Shown here in pieces: positions 41,301 through 51,679 of a stretch of DNA of 64,000 nt; the stretch's first letter is position 1; the number at the start of each line of letters is the position of its first letter. Source of the DNA: Dryomyza anilis (Eukaryota > Arthropoda > Insecta > Diptera > Dryomyzidae); assembly GCA_951804985.1 (NCBI GenBank), contig OX638135.1, positions 13,667,735 through 13,731,734 on the forward strand. Reading direction: 5' to 3'. Position numbers and translations under genes: made by a program. Below the pieces are notes generated by a model that saw only the letters and a list, made by a program, of their open reading frames with translations, was not told the origin of the DNA and ran no database searches.

Positions 41301-43014
41301 TAATACTAGCTGGACTCGTGCCAAGATTTTGTGAATTAAAAGATATGGAGCGATTTTATTAATATAAAGAAACATTTTTATTATTTATAGCTGGACCCGT
41401 GCACGACTCGTGCCAAGATTTTGTGAATTCAAAGATATGGAGCGATTTTATTAATGTAAAAAACATTTTTATTATTTATAGCTGGACCCGTGCACGACTC
41501 GTGTCAAGATTTTGTAAATTCAAAGATATGGAGCGATTTTATTAATATAAAAAACATTTTTATTATTTATATGAGGGGCCCGTGCTTAGCTGTTGAAGTT
41601 TTTTTTATTGGTTTTGTAAATGTGGTGTGGATGTAGTAATCAAATAATAACTCTCCGCCATAACAACTTTTCTCAAAGACAATTCTTTCTCAGACTGCGC
41701 TTCCCCTTAGAATTCTCCCCGTAAAACATTTCGCCGTAGAATTCTTCCCAGTAGAAATATTCCCCGTAAAATTCTTCCCCATAGAGCGCTTTCCCGTAGA
41801 ATTATTCCCGGTAGAAATCTTCCCGTAGAATTCTTCCCGTAGAATTCATCCCGGTAGAATTGCTCCCTGTAGAATTATTTCCCGGAGAATTTTTCCCCGT
41901 AGAGTTTTTCATAGTAGATGCTTTAGTGTGGTGAATTTTAGTTTGTTGAATTTTAGTGTGGTAAGTTTTAGTGTGGTGAGTTTTAGTGTGGTGATTTTTA
42001 GTGTGGTGAGTTTTACTGTTGTGAATTTTAGTGTGTTGAATTTTTGTGTGGTGAGTTTTTGTGTGGTGAGTTTGAGTGTGGTGAATTATAGTGTGGTGAG
42101 TTTTAGTGTGGTGAATTTTAGTGTGGTGATTTTTAGTGTGGTGAATTGTAGTGGGTGGGTTTTAGTGTGGTGAATTTTAGGGTGAATTTTAGTGTGGTGA
42201 GTTTTAGTGTGGTGAATTTTAGTGTGGTGTGTTTTAGTGTGGTGAATTATAGTGGGTGAGTTTTAGTGTGATAAATTTTAGGGTGAGTTTTAGTTTGTTG
42301 CATTTTTGTGTGGTGAGTTTTTGTGTGGTGGGTTATAGTGTGGTGAGTTTTAGTGTGGTGAATTTTAGAGTGGTGAGTTTTAGTGTGATGAGTTTTAGTG
42401 TGGTGAGTTTTAGTGTGGTAAGTTTTAATGTGGTGAGTTTTAGTGTGGTGAGTTTTAGTGTGGTGAGTTTAGTGTGGTGAATTTTAGTGTGTTGAATTTT
42501 TGTGTGGTGAGTTTTTGTGTGGTGAGTTTTAGTGTGGTAAATTTTAGTGTGGTGAGTTTTAGTGTGATGAGTTTTAGTGTGGTGAGTTTTTGTGTGGTGA
42601 GTTTTAGAGTGGTGAATTTTAGTGTGGTCAATTTTATTGTGGTGAGTTTTAGTGTGTTGAAATTAGAAATTTCAAGAAAATCGTTTTGCATTTTTGCTTT
42701 CGCTTTTTTTGTGCTTTTGCTTTTTTGCTTTTAATTTTTTTTTTGTATTTAAGTTTTTTGTTTCATGTTTGTAGCTGGTGAAAGAGCCGAGTTATATCGT
42801 ATTGAAAGTTTATGTTGTATGGGAGGTGCCACGCTTCTTTATCCAATTGCGCCCATATATAGCCTTTCATTCCTTCCAGCCTTTCATACCGCATCTGTGG
42901 TAAAAAATTCAAGAAAATCGGATCAGCCGTTTAGAAGGAGATGCGGAACAAACCAACAAATCGACAAACAGACTAACCAACAAACATTCAGATTTATTAT
43001 ATTAATAGGATAGG
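41301..43014 (+). mobile_element. Minisatellite element M5 (fullest architecture)
   Basis: Three tandem ~90-bp 5' segments (41,303, 41,390, 41,480, each GCTGGACYCGTG...GCCAAGATTTTGT), array 1 at 41,700-41,918, array 2 at 41,922-42,660, and the 3' domain at 42,765-43,012. A good reference copy for the family. Its array 2 is nearly the same unit by unit as that of M4. Confidence 0.7.
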
Positions 43015-43834
43015 ATGATCATCAAGAGAGTTGAGGAGCAAAGGATTCAATTTGAAACTTTGTTGAGGAACGATAATTGTAATTTAGAACTTCGCTATAT
43101 GAATGAATGTTATAATTAGATGTTTATTTTTTTGGTGGGTAGTTTTTTGTTGTAAACAGGTTAAGGCACTGCTGTATTAATACATTGACATATATTTAAT
43201 TCAGGGTCAATTTTATTATAGGGGATATTGTGGTGGATTTTATTCTACAAAATCATGGTCGTTTTATTTGGTTATATGAATGAATGGAGCCATTGGGATC
43301 ATTTTTTAAATCTTTTTCTATACTATAAGTTTGAAAGATTGAGCATGTTAGAATATGTTTATTTTTATATAGTTTTTTTGTCTTGAGATTCCTTTCATTT
43401 ACTCTCTATAAAATTTTAATTGAGTATATTTATACTAATGGAATTCACTTTTTAACTCATTTTCAAGAGATATCCATTATATATAAATGAATCGAAATTT
43501 GAATTAAATTTATTCATCGTCTACATTACAATTTGATAAGAACAGAAAAAAATATGGTAAGATTGTCTTTTTTTAATTTTTTTTTTATTCACTAATTTAT
43601 GTATTTATATTATTTTAAGGATTTCGCTGAAATTATTAGTTTAGCAAAAGGAAACCTCTCTACATACATTAGAGTAGATGACTTGCCTATTGATCAGGTA
43701 TTCAGGATATCTAAATTTGATTGGAAAAACATAATTAATGGAACAAAATTAATTGTACATCTAACAGACAATAGATGGTTTTATCTACCAGCAAGAATTT
43801 CTAGAAAAGTTAAAACCGATGATCCATATTTATA
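43015..43834 (+). pseudogene. Polinton segment with OB-fold-like gene, copy 5
   Basis: ATG 43,554-43,556, intron 43,557-43,619, exon from 43,620, same protein with one change (DQVFRISKF). Ends at DDPYLY where M6 begins. Confidence 0.6.
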
Positions 43835-44869
43835 TAATACTAGCTGGACTCGTGCCAAGATTTTGTGAATTAAAAGATATGGAGCGATTTTATTAATATA
43901 AAGAAACATTTTTATTATTTATAGCTGGACCCGTGCACGACTTGTGCCAATATTTTGTGAATTCAAAGATATGGATCGATTTTATTAATGTAAAAAACAT
44001 TTTTATTATTTATAGCTGGGCCCGTGCACGACTCGTGCCAAGATTTTGTAAATTCAAAGATATGGAGCGATTTTATTAATATAAAAAACATTTTTATTAT
44101 TTATATGAGGGGCCCGTGCTTAGCTGTTGAAGTTTTTTTATTGGTTTTGTAAATGTGGTGAATTTTTGTGTAGTAAGTTTTTGTGTGGTGAGTTTAAATG
44201 TGGTGTGTTTTAGTGTGGTGTGTAGTAGTGTGTTCTTTCATTTTTTTGTTTTTCCTATAGTTTGGATTGTAGTGTTATGTGATTGGTTTTGTTTTTGCAT
44301 TTTTGCTTTTGCTTTGGTGCTTTTGCTTTTTTTTTTTTGTATTTGAGTTTTTTGTTTCATCGTAGCTGGTGAAAGTGCCGAGTTATATCGTACTTTTAGT
44401 GTCGTGAATTATAGTGTGGTGGGTTTTAGTGTGGTAAATTTTTGTGTGGTGAGTTTAAATGTGGTGAATTTTAGTGTGGTGAGTTTTAGTGTGATGAGTT
44501 TTAGTGTGATGAGTCTTAGTGTGGTGAGTTTTAGTGTGTTTTCCCATTTTTTTGTTTTTCGTATAGTTTGGATTGTAGTTTTATGTGATTGGTTTTGTTT
44601 TTGTATTTTGCTTTTAATTTTTTTTTTGTATTTGAGTTTTTTGTTTCATCGTAGCTGGTGAAAGTGCCGAGTTATATCGTATTGAAAGTTTTGGTTGTAT
44701 GGGAGGTGCCACGCCTCTTTGTCCAATCCCGCTCATATATAGCCTATCATTCCTCCCAGACCATCTGTGGTAAAAATTTCAAGAAAATTGGATCAGCCGT
44801 TTAGACGGAGAAGCGGAAAAAACGTACAAATGTACAAACGAACAAACAGATTTATTATATTAATAGGAT
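43835..44869 (+). mobile_element. Minisatellite element M6
   Basis: Three ~90-bp 5' segments, then only short array 2 stretches (44,155-44,235 and 44,395-44,545) and a complete 3' domain ending TTATTATATTAATAGGAT at 44,869. It is followed by a 43-bp piece of the Polinton end (GCATGTTATGAAGGCATGC..., 44,870-44,912). Confidence 0.65.
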
Positions 44870-44912
44870 GCATGTTATGAAGGCATGCATCCGTAAAGAA
44901 ATAATGTTCTAG

Positions 44913-46292
44913 TACTAGAATTTAGCACTAACATTTTTATTATTTATATGAGGAGCCGGTGCTTAGCTGTTGAAGTTTTTTTTATTGTTTTTATAAATGT
45001 AGTAACCAAATAATAACTCTCCGCCATAACAACTTTTCTCAAAGACAATTCTTTCTCAGACTGCGCTTCCCCTTAGAATTCTCTCCGTAGAACATTTCGC
45101 CGTATAATTCTTCCCAGTAGAAATATTCCCCGTAAAATTCTTCCCCATAGAACGCTTTTCCGTAGAATTATTCCCGGTAGAAATCTTCCCGTAGAATTCT
45201 TCCCGGTAGAATTGTTCCCTGTAGTATTATTTTCCGTAGAATTTTTCCCCGTAGAGTTTTTCTCAGTAGATGCTTTAGTGTGGTGAATTTTAGTGTGTTG
45301 AATTTTAGTGTGGTGAGTTTTAGTGTGGTGAGTTTTAGTGTGGTGAGTTTTAGTGTGGTGAATTTTAGTGTGTTGAATTTTTGTGTGGTGAGTTTTTGTG
45401 TGGTGAGTTTTAGTGTGGTGAATTATAGTGTGGTGAGTTTTAGTGTGGTGAATTTTAGTGTGGTGAGTTTTAGTGTGGTGAATTATAGTGGGTGGGTTTT
45501 AGTGTGGTGAATTTTAGGATGAATTTTAGTGTGGTGAGTATTAGTGTGGTGAGTTTTAGTGTGGTGAATTTTAGTGTGTTGCATTTTTGTGTGGTGAGTT
45601 TTTGTGTGGTGGGTTTTAGTGTGGTGAATTTTAGTGTGGTGAGTTTTAGTGTGATGAGTTTTAGTGTGGTGAGTTTTAGGCTGAATTTTAGTGTGGTAAG
45701 TTTTAGTGTGGTGAATTGTAGTGTGGTGAGTTTTAGTGTGGTGAATTATAGTGTGTTATTTTAGTGTGTTGCATTTTTGTGTGGTGAGTTTTTGTGTGGT
45801 GAGTTTTTGTGTGGTGAGATTTAGTGTTGTAAATGTTAGTGTGGTGAGTTTTAGTGTGATGAGTTTTAGTGTGGTGAGTTTTAGTGTGGTGAGTTATAGT
45901 GTGGTCAATTTTATTGTGGTGAGTTTTAGTGTATTGAAATTAGAAATTTCAAGAAAATCGTTTTGTATTTTTGCTTTTGCTTTTTTTTGTGCTTTTGCTT
46001 GTTTGCTTTTAATTTTGTTTTTGTATTTGAGTTTTTTGTTTCATGTTCGTAGCTGGTGAAAGAGCCGAGTTATATCGTATTGAAAGTTTATGTTGTATGG
46101 GAGGTGCCACGCTTCTTTATCCAATTGCGCCCATATATAGCCTTTCATTCCTTCCAGCCTTTCATACCGCATCTGTGGTAAAAAATTCAAGAAAATCGGA
46201 TCAGCCGTTTAGACGGAGATGCGGAACAAACCAACAAATCGACATACAGACAAATCAACAAACATTCAGATTTATTATATTAATAGGATAGG
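44913..46292 (+). mobile_element. Minisatellite element M7
   Basis: Same start as M1 (CTAGTACTAGAATTTAGCAC). Array 1 is 45,065-45,270, array 2 is 45,272-45,935, 3' domain to 46,291. A 30-bp Polinton fragment (ATGATCATCAAGAGAGTTGA...) follows at 46,293-46,322. Confidence 0.65.
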
Positions 46293-46322
46293 ATGATCAT
46301 CAAGAGAGTTGAGGAGCAAAGG

Positions 46323-47414
46323 TGAGTTTTAGTGTGTGGTGAGTTTTAGTGTGGTGAATTTTTATGTGTTGAATTTTTGTGTGGTGAGTTTTGTGTGATG
46401 CGTTTTAGTGTGGTGAATTTTAGTGTGATGAGTTTAAGTGTGATGAGTTTTGGTGTGGTGAGTTTTAGTGTACTGAGTTTTAGTGTGGTGAGTTTTAGTG
46501 TGGTGAGTTTTAAAATAATAATAAAAGTTTGGTGCTACAGTCCTGTATAGAACTTCGGCCGAGCTCTCTCACCATTTTGAGCTGTGCGTGTTATATTTGT
46601 ACTCAAAGTGGTGGGACCTACAGTTTATTGTCGAATCCGAACGGTGGGTGAGAGCTTTTCATAGGCAATGGTTTTACTCTCATAGGTTTGCCATTTACTG
46701 ACCTGAAGTAGCGCGATATAGAAAAATGTTTCTATGAAAAGATGTTGTTAGCCGCAGTCCAGCTTTGAACCGGGGACCTTTCGGCTCGCAGTCCAACGCA
46801 CTAACCACTGAGCTACCGCGGTGGTGAGTTTTAGTGTGGTGAATTTTAGTGTGTTGAATTTTTGTGTGGTGAGTTTTTGTGTGGTGAGTTTTAGTGTGGT
46901 GAATTTTAGTGTGGTGAGGTTTAGTGTGATGAGTGTTAGTGTGGTGAGTTTTAGTGTGGTGAGTTTTAGTGTGGTGATTTTTAGTGTGGTGAATTTTATT
47001 GTGGTGAGTTTTAGTGTGTTGAAATTAGAAATTTCAAGAAAAACGAATCAGCTGTTTAGACGGAGAAGCGGAACAAAAGTGTTTGCTTTTGTTTTTGTAT
47101 TTTTGCTTTTGTTTTGTGCTTATGCTTTGTTGCTTTTAAATTTTTGTTTTGTATTTGAGTTTTTTGTTTCATGTATTTTGTTTCAGTGCCGAGTTATATC
47201 GTATTGAAAGTTTAGGTTGTATGGGAGGTGCCACGCCTCTTTGTCCAAACCCGCCCATATACAGCCTATCATTCCTTCCAGACCATACCGCATCTGTGGT
47301 AAAAATTTCAAGAAAATCGGATCAGCCGGTTAAACGGAGATGAGGAACAAACCAACAAATCGACAAACAGACAAACCAACAAACACTCAGATTTATTATA
47401 TTAATAGGATAGGA
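46323..47414 (+). mobile_element. Minisatellite element M8 with a SINE in its array
   Basis: Array 2 at 46,323-46,513 and 46,822-47,020 is interrupted by a tRNA-derived SINE. The 3' domain is 47,160-47,414, after which Polinton coding sequence resumes at once. Confidence 0.65.
46513..46821 (-). mobile_element. tRNA-derived SINE (family S1)
   Basis: The minus strand begins with a tRNA-like head (CCGCGGTAGCTCAGTGGTTA, box A; the box B region reads GGTTCAAAGC here) and ends CTGTAGCACCAAACTTTTAT. Other copies: 51,355 (+), 53,833 (-), 60,512 (-) and a truncated one at 56,640. The body includes a GAGCTCTCTCACC..GGTGAGAGCTTTT self-complementary region. Confidence 0.85.
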
Positions 47415-47416
47415 TA

Positions 47417-47500
47417 AATAAGAAGAATTGGTCTATTATTTTTCGAGGACGACAATCAGAAGTAATGGGGATGGCTCTATTCGATTTACGTTATAAATAA
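47417..47500 (+). pseudogene. Probable 3' end of the OB-fold-like gene
   Basis: Open stretch of 27 codons and a stop: NKKNWSIIFRGRQSEV, MGMALFDLRYK. It begins exactly at the end of element M8 and has the strand and frame style expected for the C-terminus missing from the exon copies that end at M2, M5 and M6. AATAAAAACG-type sequence follows. The link to the exon is inferred from position only. Confidence 0.45.
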
Positions 47501-47626
47501 AAACGTATCAATATACTTACTTTTAAAAATATTCATTTTTAAATAAAATATTTAAATATATACATATTGTTTCATTTATTTATTCTTAAAACGATTTGAA
47601 ACAATATAACAAATTATTAATAAAAC

Positions 47627-47979
47627 TTATTTTTGCATTATCTGCTCAAAACTGAGTAGAGTGTTTAATAAAATATTATCATAATCATCGTCCATTAAAT
47701 TACAATAATGACGATCCGCATTTAACATCCTCGGATCGTCCAAGTTAAGATACAGATCATCTAGTCCATCATCTAACAAACCTTCCCTAATTCCAAGATA
47801 TATTAAATTTACTGGCGGGAGTGTTACGACTTTTAGTATTTCAATTTGAGGATTTGCTGTCAATAAAATTATTATTATTAATATAATATAATTTTAAAAA
47901 TATATTTAATTATTTACTTACAAGTATAAGTTTTAGGCTTTTTTATACAAAAAATTATGTTTTCGCAGGATATGCCTTT
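47627..47979 (-). pseudogene. Two-exon small gene of the Polinton, minus strand, partial
   Basis: Exon 2 (47,856-47,627) follows a good acceptor (TTTATTGACAG) and encodes VVTLPPVNLIYLGIREGLLD, DGLDDLYLNLDDPRMLNADR and ends FEQIMQK-stop. A canonical donor (CTT|GTAAGT) at 47,921 gives a 65-bp intron, and the frame continues in exon 1 (SCENIIFCIKKPKTYT) back to a stop at 47,980-47,982. No ATG is visible in that exon, so the 5' end is missing or lies in a further exon. I do not recognise the family. Confidence 0.4.
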
Positions 47980-48412
47980 TCAAGTTGCTTATAGTCGAGA
48001 ATTTTAAATGGGGACAAAATTGACACTCCATTTTTTTAATGTTGATATATTAAAAGTGTGAAAACGAGTAAAATTTATTATTATATCCATTGTATAGAAC
48101 ACCTATATATGTATATCAAAGTATGTAATATGATATATATTGAACTGAATATAAAAATTTTAATTCAGCAAAATTTAATGTATAAGTAGTGAAATACACC
48201 GGAAATCAATACATTAAAACTGCAGTAACACATCTTTACTGCAACACTGCACTGAATTTTTTTTTTTTGTTAAATAATTCCTGTAAAATTTGAAGTTTAA
48301 TAATAATTTAAGTTAGTGTTCGTTTGTTTGCAACTTCGAGAACTATTTAAAAATTAAAAAATGTTTATCTGTACCAACAGTCCTTCGCGAAAAACTATAA
48401 TTTAAAGAGACA

Positions 48413-48704
48413 ATACATGAGAATACAAAGTTTAGCTGCTTAAAGTGTAGTAAATCTTTTAGCAGAGCAAATACTTTAAAACATCATTCCTGTCAACATT
48501 TTCAAGAGGAAATTCCTTCAAAACAAGGAAAATATGAGGATTTGCTGAATAATGATTATGAAATCGCATCAACATCATCATCGGTGATCCGTTACTGTGA
48601 GAACTGTAATGTTACAGTTCACAAATCCATGTGGAGAGGCCATTTAAGATCTACAGCGTATAAGAGAGCATCAGAGATTGAAGATATAGATGGATTTAAA
48701 TTAG
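48413..48704 (+). pseudogene. Zinc-finger N-terminal part of the Polinton polymerase-associated protein
   Basis: One frame with FSCLKCSKSFSRANTLKHHSC (C2HC/C2H2-type finger) then VIRYCENCNVTVHKSMWRGH and LRSTAYKRASEIEDIDGFKL. In relatives the second finger ends in His; here it is Tyr (AYK), so it is decayed or variant. This arrangement of fingers before the polymerase is familiar from Maverick/Polinton-like DNA polymerase genes. The frame is cut by the LINE at 48,705. Confidence 0.55.
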
Positions 48705-50370
48705 TACAACGTGGGTCGGTTTTGGCCGCTGAGATGAAGCCGCGCCAGTCGGATCTGCTTTGCGCGCGCTGAAGCCAGTTAGAAATACCAAGCGTTGCCA
48801 GGTTGTCCTCAACTTGGTCTTTCCAACGCAGACACCCTCTTCTACGCTGTCAACTTTCGAGTTTCGATTCAAGCACCTTCTTCGCTGGAGTGTTTTCATC
48901 CATTCTTGCGAAGCCGCTGGATCTTGATGCGCTTGACTATGTCAATGTCGTCGAATAACTCATACAGCTCGTGATTCATCCTGATTTGATACTCGCTAGC
49001 AAAGCAGATAGGGCCAAAGATTTTACGGAGAATCTTTCTCTCGAACGCGGTTGAGGCCAACGTCCATGTTTCTGCACCATAAAGTATGATGAGTGACTTG
49101 TAGAGCGTTATTTTTGTCAGGCGAGGGAGGGCTCTGCTTCTCAATTGCCTACTGAGCCCAAAGTAGCACCTGTTGGCAAGAGTTATTCTCCGTTTGATCT
49201 CCAGGCTGACGTCGTTGTTGCTGTTTACGCTGGATCCCAGATAGACGAAGTCCTTTGTCCAAGCTTTTTGTCCAAGACGCACGGACTCTTTTTGCTTGTT
49301 GACACAAGGAACTTCGTCTTGTCCTCGTTCACCGCTAGGCCCATTCGACGCGACTCTTTCTCCAATCTGGAGAATGCTGCGCTGACTGCTCGTGTGCTCC
49401 TGCCAATGATATCAATATCCTCGGCATATGCGAGCAGCATGACACTTTTGTTGAGGATAGTGCCGCTTTGACGGAGTTCGGCAGCTCGAACTATTTTCTC
49501 CATCAATAAGTTAAAAAAGTCGCACGATATGGAGTCACCCTGTCTGAAACCTCGTTCGGTATGAAATGGCTCGGAGAGGTCTTTTCCTATTCTCACTGAG
49601 CAAAGTGTGTTGCTCAGGGTCATCCTGCAAAGCCTTATAAGTTTCGCAGGTATACCGAACTCAGACATTGCGGCGTATAATCGTTGCCTTATCGGAGTGT
49701 CGAAGGCGGCTTTATAGTCGACTAATAGGTGTTAGGTGTCGATCTGTTTTTCTAGGGTCTCTTCCTGGATTAGGCGCAATGTGAAAATCTGGTCTATGGT
49801 GGACTTTCCAGGTCTGAAGCCGCACTGATAAGGTCCAATCATTCTGTTGACGATGGGTTTCAGTCTTTCACATAATACGCTCGATAGAACCTTGTATGCG
49901 ATATTGAGTAGGCTGATCCCACGGTAGTTGGCGCAGATAGTGGGATCCCCTTTCTTAAGGATTGGGCAGAGTACACTGAGGTTCCAGTCACTTGGCATGC
50001 TTTCATCCGACCATATTCTGCTTACGAGCTCGGGCATGCTCTCTATTAGCTCTTCGCCTCCGGTCTTAAACAATTCAGCGGGCAGGCCATCAGCACCTGC
50101 GGCTTTGTTGTTTTTCAGCCGAGCAATGGCTGTTCTGACCTCGTCATGGTCGGGTGGCGGAATCTCAACGTCGTCATCAAGTACTGGGGTTGCCGGGTTT
50201 ACTTCTCTATCGGTGGAATTGCGGTCATCATCACCGGTCAGCAGTCTAGAGAAGTGATCCCTCCATATTTTCAGTGTGCTCTGGATATCTGGTACTAGAT
50301 TTCCGTTCTCATCTTTACAAGAAGAGGCTCCGGATTTTGAACCTCCGGCCAGGCGTCTTATTTTCTCGAT
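48705..50370 (-). mobile_element. 5'-truncated RTE-like LINE
   Basis: The minus strand covers the RT fingers (RLKNNKAAGADGLPAELFK, 50,454-49,732 frame), LCPILKKGDPTICANYRGIS, the palm (LLAYAEDIDIIGRSTRAVSA; YAED replaces the catalytic YADD) and the C-terminus (ITLANRCYFGLSRQL, ILRKIFGPICFA). Several frames. The 3' end stops at TTGTA (48,705) without the AAGT tail seen at 330 and 7,510. The YAED change, the frameshifts and the 5' truncation show it is dead. Confidence 0.85.
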
Positions 50371-51082
50371 ATTAATAAAGGATACATAATTGTATACCTT
50401 AATTTTAAAGTTCTTAATTATGCTGAACCGCCCCACCCTCAGAATATTATTCACATATCAGAAATTTACGTCCCCATAATTTAAAAAAATTATATAAAAG
50501 TATTAAAATCTAATAAAAAAAATTAGAAAAATAAAAGTGGTCGGACCACGCTTTTATTTACAATTTTGTAAGACCTTTATTTTATAGATTTGATTTTAAT
50601 AATTTACGGCTAAAATTTCCACTTCGAATACTCGGGAAATAATGTAAAAAAATGTGGGCGGATCACGCCCATTTCTGACCCACATGTTTTTTGGTGAATT
50701 CTAAATATACGTTTTAAATTTTATAATTATATCTTGAATAGTTTTCGAGGTATTAGTTCGTAAAGAGTTATATAAAAAATGCCTTGTATGGGAGGTGGGC
50801 GTGTCCATTGACCGATTTAGTTCATTTTTAAACTCATTTCCTACTTTTGGCTAAAAAATATTCTGACCAAATTTTATCGCATTCTGACAAGTATTTCTCA
50901 AGTTTCCTTGTATACGGACAGCAATACAGACAGCAGACGGACAGACAGACGGACATAGCTAAACGGACTCGGGATGCTGATCAAGAACATATATACTTTT
51001 CCATACCGGCCACGCCTCCTAAGAGGCGTTACAATATCTGCACAAACTTAATATACCCTGTACCTTATAGGTGTAGGGTATA
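50371..51082 (-). mobile_element. DINE-1-like element, second subfamily
   Basis: Minus strand starts TATACCCTACACCTATAAGG, has GCCGGTATGGAAAAGTATA, TATATGTTCTTGATCAGCAT, GTCTGTCTGTCC, then GGACACGCCCACCTCCCATA and GTGGGCGTGATCCGCCCAC. Collinear with 61,536-60,960. The 78-aa ORF at 50,847 is an artefact. Confidence 0.7.
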
Positions 51083-51300
51083 ATAAAATATGTGAGTACA
51101 TATTACCAAATGATGATGAAAGACTAATTAATCCACATGAAAGTCTAATTAATCCACATGAATAATTCGATCAAATAAGAAATAAAATTAAAAATTTACT
51201 GAAAAGAATTAAATAAGAAAATATCTTTCAAATTGAATGCGGGGATCTCTGCTGACTACATACGTCCTTCAAAAATTTCTGTCGAAGATGATGACGTTTA
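51083..51300 (+). pseudogene. Polinton zinc-finger/polymerase protein, middle fragment
   Basis: Frames read ICEYILPNDDERLINPHE, FDQIRNKIKNLLKRI and KISFKLNAGISADYIRPSKI ending SVEDDDV-stop. They resume the protein cut at 48,704, after the LINE and the DINE-like insertion. A tandem AGTCTAATTAATCCACATGA duplication and indels break it. Confidence 0.45.
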
Positions 51301-51354
51301 AACTAAGCACTTTTTACATATAACAAAACCACTAACAATATTAACCAAAGATAT

Positions 51355-51656
51355 AGCCGCGGTAGCTCAGTGGTTAGTGCGTTGGACTGCGAGCCGAAAG
51401 GTCCTCGGTTCAAGCTTGGACTGGGGCTAACAACATCTTTTCATAGAAACATTTTCTATACCGCGCTACCTCTCGGCAGTAAATGGCAAAGCTCCGAGAG
51501 TAAAAACATTGCCTATGAAAAGCTCTCACCCGCCGTTCGGATTCGGCAATAAACTGTAGGTCCCACCACTTTGAGTACAAATATAACACGCACAGCTCAA
51601 AATGGTGAGAGAGCTCGGCCGAAGTTCTTATAGAACTGTAGTGCCAAACTATTATT
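51355..51656 (+). mobile_element. tRNA-derived SINE (S1), plus-strand copy
   Basis: AGCCGCGGTAGCTCAGTGG (acceptor and box A), TTGGACTGCGAGCCGAAAGG (anticodon region, possible loop CTGCGAG), CCTCGGTTCAAGC (box B), body, and AGTGCCAAACTATTATTA at the end. Not a functional tRNA: the acceptor stem has no partner. Inserted in Polinton polymerase sequence. Confidence 0.88.
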
Positions 51657-51679
51657 AATATTGAAGATGTAATGTTAAA

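Noticed and set aside
51355..51430. Functional tRNA gene
   Set aside because: Clear A and B boxes, but the acceptor stem has no partner and the same sequence recurs as the head of a 300-bp repeat; it is a SINE.
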